Part shown: piece by piece, positions 28,180 to 32,259 of the stretch
Position numbering within the stretch: position 1 is the stretch's first letter
How the letters are laid out: the number at the start of each line of letters is the position of its first letter
Position numbers and translations under genes: made by a program
The notes under the pieces: model-generated
Database searches by the model: none
What the model was told of the DNA's origin: nothing
Seen by the model: the letters and a program-made list of their open reading frames with translations, nothing else
Assembly: GCA_004009845.1 (NCBI GenBank)
Contig: RMBW01000194.1
Location: 1-32,259, forward strand
Direction: 5' to 3'
DNA: 32,259 nt
Source: Davidsoniella eucalypti
Taxonomy: Eukaryota > Ascomycota > Sordariomycetes > Microascales > Ceratocystidaceae

Positions 28180-28358
28180 TGAGAGGATCTAAGGAGGGAC
28201 GAGGCCAACAATCTTAGAAAGGGTGATTAGATTGTGGCCGATGGAGAGAAGGACTATTATCTGTTGGAATAACGGCAGGAAGACGTCCCTATTTATAACC
28301 GTTTTGCTTAGGCTTAGATCAAGCTTAGCCGAACCAACCAGGGCCTTAGACCCTTACA
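28180..28358 (-). repeat. 5' LTR of the TRIM-like element
   Basis: This 179-bp LTR is almost identical to 26983-27161. It contains TATAAATA and the self-primer word 55 bp downstream of it on the minus strand. Confidence 0.93.
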
Positions 28359-28926
28359 AGTAGCATGTTAGCTTTGTCGTCGAAAGACTCCGCCTTGACA
28401 CCATTTTCCTCGAGTGGTTGTATATACGAGTCGGTTGTGGGTTTCGTGTATCTCATAGCAGTGAAGACTTCGTCACCGGTTGCTTGCTCTAAGAAAGAGT
28501 TGAAATAGTTAGTTTTGGTTTTGATAATGGCATGGAAGTACCTGTTTCGTTTTTCTTTGTACTCCGTGTGACAGATCTTATCCTTCTTCCAATGTCGTTC
28601 AGCCCTCAGGAAGGACTTCCTCAATAGCTTGAGTTCGTCGTTCCACCAAGGCTTACTCCGGGGGCAGATGCGAGCCTTCGGCATCACCTCTGCGCAGGTA
28701 TCCTGGATGGCGGCGGTCAGAATGGCTGCCAGATCCGGTCGAGTATCTCTTTTTTTTGAGATTTTCTAATACTTATGCCTCCTTTTTTTTTGAGGCTCTC
28801 TCTGAACTGTTTCCAGTCCGTTTTTTTCAAGTTATATATATTTTTTTTCTGTCTCTTTTTCGTTTTTTCGGGCGTCGTGGAACTGCAATTTAATGCACTG
28901 GTGATCCGAACCGTGGAGACCTTCAC
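28359..28926 (-). pseudogene. LINE ORF2, linker between endonuclease and RT, frameshifted
   Basis: Two frames cover this part: 28717-28926 (KTDWKQFRESLKKKGG ...) and 28346-28687 (RICPRSKPWWNDELKLLRK ... KANMLL). Both changes of frame fall at runs of T on the plus strand (28747-28757 and 28835-28870). The WW-N-EL motif is typical of the region after the endonuclease in Tad/I-type ORF2. Homopolymer length errors in the assembly could produce the same picture. Confidence 0.82.
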
Positions 28927-29560
28927 ACGTCCAACTAGTTTTCGTTTGCTTCATCTGCCCGGTGAGGAAGGCGAGATCGATGATTGATATTTTCTGCGAC
29001 CTGGTGGTGAAGAAAGTGCCTCTGTTGACCAGAGCATTCTCGGGATCCACCACCAAGTCCGCATTGTTCCTCTGCAACCAACCAACAACTTCATCTGCAT
29101 GCTGTGATTGCTCACAGTTCACAGACCACCATGGATGATGAGTGTTGAAGTCCCCGACTATGATGCCACTCCCAACCTGCCATTGCTGGACAATCGGGTG
29201 CTGTAAAAGGGGTTGGGTCGGATGGTTGTAGAGGTTGACCAATAATGGTTGCGCGTCTATATGAAGTCTTATGCATTGAATATCGCTGCTTGCGATGTCG
29301 AGAGGCTTTTCTATTGTGAAGTCAATGCCCTTTTGGATATAGGTCACGACCCTTGGTCTTGTTAGCAGAGATAAAGCTGGTTTGACGGTGTGAAAGTTTT
29401 GGTGGTCCTGGAAAATCCATTTGCCTTCTTTTTTCCATACCCAGGGTTCTTGAATGCACAATATCTCCACTCTCTGCGTTATTGCTAATCCAAAGAGATG
29501 GTCCAAAATGCCTTTACGCTTTCCCTGGTTATGCTGAAAGATCGTGAGTTTTCTAATCAT
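28832..29560 (-). pseudogene. LINE ORF2, AP-type endonuclease domain
   Basis: ORF2 starts at the ATG at 29560 (MIRKLTIFQHNQGK), which overlaps the ORF1 stop in ATGATTAG. The endonuclease motifs are N in FQHN, E in CIQEPW, GDFNTHHPWW, and SDHQCI near the end. It nicks the target DNA to prime reverse transcription. The frame ends at 28832 in a T-rich run and continues in another frame, so full-length ORF2 is not made from this copy. The longer open frame from 29629 has extra N-terminal codons that overlap ORF1 and are unlikely to be used. Confidence 0.9.
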
Positions 29561-30254
29561 AAAAATACTTAACAATCTTGACTTTTTGCGCAACAAAGAA
29601 CATCTGCTTGTTGAGACAAGCAGACGCACTTGCCTGGTTCAGGACAGTAAACACGACGGATCCGACCGTCTGTCCTGGGCGAGGTTTGCGTAGTATGCGC
29701 ACTCTCGGGAGGGCCTCGATGCCATTGCTGTCGTAGAATTCTTCAGCAAAGTTATCGATCTCTTCGAGACGCATCCCGTGCATCACAAGGCGTTGCCAGT
29801 TTTCAGGCTCGATGCAGTCCTTCCAGCCCAAAGGCCGGAGGCGTGCCATCCAGCTGTCCTTAGTTTTGAGGAGGCTGGCCTTCGCGAAGGTGCTGCTGCA
29901 TGTGATGCTGATGTTATTCTTCGAGGTCAGCCTCACCTCAATGGCCTTCATTTCTCCATTGCAGTTAACCAAGTCACGGATGTGCTTGGGGGAGGGAATC
30001 TTGCCACCACCGATAAGCAGAAGCTTGTTGGTGCTCTGTGTAGTCTGAACAGAGCTTGGTAGCTCGATCTCCTCGATGCGGCGTTTGTTTTTGTTGTTTT
30101 TGTTGATGGTGGTGTTGATTTCGTCGGTCATTTCGCTGTCGTCCATGTGTGTTGGTACGAGGCTGATTGATTCAGTGGGGGTGACCGTTGGGCTTTCGCC
30201 GTCTTTCGAGGCTTCAATCGCCCTTAATGCATCGCGCATGGCGTGCGCCATCAT
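29553..30254 (-). CDS. LINE ORF1 (233 aa), gag-like RNA-binding protein without zinc knuckle
   Basis: It is open throughout. The N-terminal ~75 residues are polar and low complexity (NKNNKNKRRIEE). The centre (IEVRLTSKNNISITCSS, then a W-x-ARLRPLGW part) and the later VMHGMRLEEID ... ARVRILRKPR-like part resemble the central region of Tad-type ORF1. The family usually ends with CCHC zinc knuckles. Here the protein stops at KIVKYFYD, exactly where knuckles would be expected, and the stop codon overlaps the ORF2 start (ATGATTAG). It may bind the LINE RNA to form the RNP; loss or absence of the knuckles is notable. Confidence 0.8.
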   Translation of the reverse strand: MMAHAMRDALRAIEASKDGESPTVTPTESISLVPTHMDDSEMTDEINTTINKNNKNKRRIEEIELPSSVQTTQSTNKLLLIGGGKIPSPKHIRDLVNCNGEMKAIEVRLTSKNNISITCSSTFAKASLLKTKDSWMARLRPLGWKDCIEPENWQRLVMHGMRLEEIDNFAEEFYDSNGIEALPRVRILRKPRPGQTVGSVVFTVLNQASASACLNKQMFFVAQKVKIVKYFYD

Positions 30255-30379
30255 GCAACTGGTATTAATAGATTCGTAGAGATGAGTTAAAGTATTTTAA
30301 ACGTGTTTTGAGATGGATTCGAGCAAAATTGTATTAATTTTCGCTGATTTTTTGGTCTTTTTTGAGTGCTGAGCTCTTG
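30255..30379 (-). other. LINE 5' leader
   Basis: About 125 bp between the 5' end, defined by the 12-bp duplication at 30380-30391, and the ORF1 ATG. It is short for a LINE with an internal promoter. I recognise no promoter motif. Confidence 0.65.
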
Positions 30380-31087
30380 GTATTCTTACATAATTTATAT
30401 ACGTCTTATTACATTTCCCTTGCAATGAAACATTCCTTTAGAACTACGTACATAACTTACTGTAAGTCCTTGATCATTGCTGATTATACTACTACCATTC
30501 TTCTTACTCATGACTATGTAGAACTTCTTCTAAACAAACTTGGTCTTTGCTCATGTGTTTTAGCGACGATATTAACTTGCATTATAAGTCGGGAATCATT
30601 CAGTGAACAATATATCCTGCAGATACTACAGAAAGTGATTGCTATGTAAGTTCAGTATTAAAATGCCAACTGTGCCAGTTGCTACCACTACACTTGTTGT
30701 TTTATCAATCATGTAAGCTCTAAATCCCAACCACCTAATGTCATGCTATTGTAATGGTATAAGTACCTAAAGTTGTTGATAATTTGAACTGCTGCCATGT
30801 TAGTCTTGTGGTTCTTCTTACAACTAAAGAACCTAACTGAAATACATATCAAGTTAGTGTCTGTCGCTATTGTGCTATAATTCCCAGTAATATCCATTAA
30901 ATCTACTTGTTATATATCTTGTTTGGCTAACTATCCTTTTCAAATTTGTTGACTATCTTTCTATATTGTACCTAGATACTTGCTTTATATTGTAGAACTC
31001 CCAAGAAATATTTAGTATTCTACGAGTGAATTTCTGCATGCAATCAACTTGATTTTTAATTTAAATCTTTTAGGTTATATTTTAAAT

Positions 31088-31133
31088 CTTTTTTTTTAAA
31101 AAATTCAGTAATCTTACGGAGCTATAGAGCTAT
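31088..31133 (-). repeat. LINE 3'-tail stub (degraded)
   Basis: It contains ATAGCTCTATAGCTC and TAAGATTACTGAATT on the minus strand, with an A-rich tail. It is diverged from the LINE tail by several changes. Confidence 0.65.
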
Positions 31134-31186
31134 AAACATGTTATTTATAGACCTTATTTCTAAATCTGTCGACACTAATTCAACCC

Positions 31187-31264
31187 TGTAGCGTTTCTTT
31201 TTTTTTTTTTTTTAATTCATTTATCTTATGGAGCTATAGAGCTATGAAGATTGTAGCGTTTCTT
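31187..31264 (-). repeat. LINE 3'-tail stub with poly(A) and perfect 13-bp TSD
   Basis: The insert (31200-31251) is the last ~38 nt of the LINE, starting exactly at ATCTTCATAG on the minus strand, plus a run of 14 A. It is flanked by TGTAGCGTTTCTT at 31187-31199 and 31252-31264. A long TSD and poly(A) prove target-primed reverse transcription of a very short template or an extreme 5' truncation. Confidence 0.92.
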
Positions 31265-31612
31265 AAAACCTACTAATGTCCTCTTCTGGAATGCTTGCAG
31301 CCTTTAAAAATTACTTACACTCTTACAAACTCAAACTATCCACCTTTGCCTTCACTTACGATATTGTCTATATTTATATCTATCATTATTACAAATGATA
31401 CCAAGCAGTTGTTGCCCTGTACTCCTGATAAAAAGTAGTCTATTCATATCACATTACTCCTTTTCGTTACCTTGATATTTTATGTTGTTCTATTGCCTTT
31501 TTATTTCTAGAATTGACAAGAAACACTGGCAAGTATGCTTATCTTTACAGTATAGTTTAATTGGTTCCCAAAAGACCGCATGATAGCCGCAAAAACAACT
31601 TCAATTTTCAAC

Positions 31613-31658
31613 ATCTTCATAGCTCTATAGCTCCATATATTAATGAAATAAATAAAAA
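31613..31658 (+). repeat. LINE 3'-tail stub
   Basis: It begins ATCTTCATAGCTCTATAG and ends in an A-rich tail. CTTCAATTTT occurs just upstream (31599-31608) and just downstream (about 31668-31677), a possible 10-bp duplication. Confidence 0.78.
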
Positions 31659-31889
31659 TTGAAAGACCTTCAATTTTAATAGATAACAGCCCTGCATTCA
31701 TTGTTTTATGGTTAGTGAATTCTGTACTAACAGAAGAGCTTTGGCGCTTATTCTTTCACAAGCAAAATATATGACTTATGCCATTAATTGAATCATCAAT
31801 TACCTATTTATTCAAGGCATCTATGTATTGTATAGAGAATTGTCTGTGTGTTATTTTTTAAAATCAAGTCTTCAATCATTTTAAAATTC

Positions 31890-31923
31890 TTTTTTAATTC
31901 ATTAATCTTATAGCTATGAAGAT
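31890..31923 (-). repeat. LINE 3'-tail stub with internal deletion
   Basis: On the minus strand it is ATCTTCATAGCTATAAGAT followed by TAATGAATTAAAAAA. It lacks one AGCTCTAT segment of the unit but begins at the same base as the other stubs. Confidence 0.72.
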
Positions 31924-32259
31924 TCGTCCTTGCACCTATAACTTACCTTTGCTAGTGCGTATGGCCCTGTAAAATTATTTTATTACATTCAAACCAATAT
32001 TATTTACTGCTTCTGTTCTTTTAAAAGTGAAAAAAATCAGAAAAGGCAGGCTTATTTCCTAGAGCTAGTTACCAATTTTTTCTGCTGACAAACATATTAC
32101 TCGTAAGCAAAATCCCGAAAAAAACCCACTTTTCTAGATGTATTTATCCAATCACATGTCCGGTTGAACTAAATACATGTCCATCGTAAGGAAGGGAGCC
32201 CTCGCCCTCTTTTGTATGTGTGTTTAGCTGTCAACAGCCGCCGAATAATACCTAGGGAG

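Larger units (their letters stand above)
26983..28358 (-). mobile_element. Non-autonomous LTR element (TRIM-like), D family, 1376 bp
   Basis: Two 179-bp LTRs flank a 1018-bp interior with no credible gene, and a perfect duplication AGTAG bounds it (26978-26982 and 28359-28363). It lies in LINE ORF2 just upstream of the RT domain. A primer-binding site (28167-28177) and polypurine tract (reverse complement of about 27166-27180) are present, so it can be copied but must use proteins from elsewhere. The elements A and B in this window have different primer words, so the helper is not obviously among them. Confidence 0.9.
23875..30379 (-). mobile_element. Tad/I-like LINE, apparently full length, with two nested insertions
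   Basis: This non-LTR retrotransposon is on the minus strand. A perfect 12-bp target duplication, GTATTCTTACAT, lies at 23863-23874 and 30380-30391. Without its two insertions (about 520 and 1381 bp including TSD copies) it is about 4.6 kb. From its 5' end: short leader, ORF1, ORF2 with AP-type endonuclease, reverse transcriptase, RNase H and a zinc-knuckle-like C-terminus, 3' UTR, poly(A). An RNase H after RT fits the Tad/I group of LINEs common in ascomycetes. ORF2 is broken, so the copy is dead. Confidence 0.92.
30392..32259. repeat. Long diverged repeat, copy 2, right part
   Basis: It continues the repeat from 23565-23874 across the LINE, aligning with about 20690-21400 and then, after an extra ~750 bp (31030-31790), with 21430-22500. 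It is non-coding and AT-rich. It contains four LINE-tail stubs. The last 20 bp before the window end (GCCGCCGAATAATACCTAGG) match 22476-22496 in copy 1. Confidence 0.72.

Overview
The window is a fungal transposon cluster, most likely from a filamentous ascomycete (Pezizomycotina). The evidence is chromodomain Ty3/gypsy elements, a Tad/I-like LINE, a decayed extracellular intradiol-dioxygenase-like gene, and C-to-T stop codons of the RIP kind in the older copies. The species cannot be named from the sequence. I found no intact host gene. Every long open frame belongs to a retrotransposon.

Region 1 (1-14453) is a four-level nest. An extracellular dioxygenase gene (remnant at 14459-14879) was hit by element B on the minus strand (5' LTR 14286-14453, gag, pol). 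B was then hit twice: by complete element A on the plus strand (4475-10771, LTRs that look identical, TSD TAGTT) and by element C on the plus strand (3' LTR 2846-3023). C was hit in turn by element D (3' LTR 311-489), whose body and the 5' half of C lie left of the window. A, B and C encode Gag-Pol of chromovirus type: protease, reverse transcriptase, RNase H, integrase and, in A and C, a C-terminal chromodomain.

Region 2 (14880-23862) is AT-rich, gene-poor sequence. It carries solo LTRs at 17049-17226, 18584-19049 and 19413-19593, each with a perfect 5-bp target duplication, a 14-bp minisatellite, and the first copy of a long diverged repeat (about 20460-22500).

Region 3 (23863-30391) is one LINE on the minus strand with a 12-bp TSD (GTATTCTTACAT). 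It is interrupted by a 515-bp solo-LTR-like insertion and by a 1376-bp non-autonomous LTR element (TRIM-like, D family). ORF1 is open; ORF2 (endonuclease, RT, RNase H, zinc knuckle) is broken by frameshifts and two stops. The LINE sits inside the second copy of the long repeat, which continues to the window end (region 4, 30392-32259).

The most interesting signals are these. (1) Three LTR families each carry an 11-nt ATC-N6-AA word 55-57 bp after the TATA box. Its exact reverse complement lies 2 nt inside the LTR boundary, and the two words covary between families. This is the signature of Tf1/sushi-type self-primed reverse transcription. (2) The last ~40 nt of the LINE 3' UTR occurs alone, with a poly(A) tail, at several nearby places. 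Several copies begin at the same base and one has a perfect 13-bp TSD. (3) The gag genes of A and B both end on GATTTTT plus a stop, where a -1 shift leads into pol; in A the homology then jumps frame at a G-run. (4) Both Gag proteins begin with a strongly hydrophobic segment followed by a conserved GWCYL...AKLLGPFP motif.
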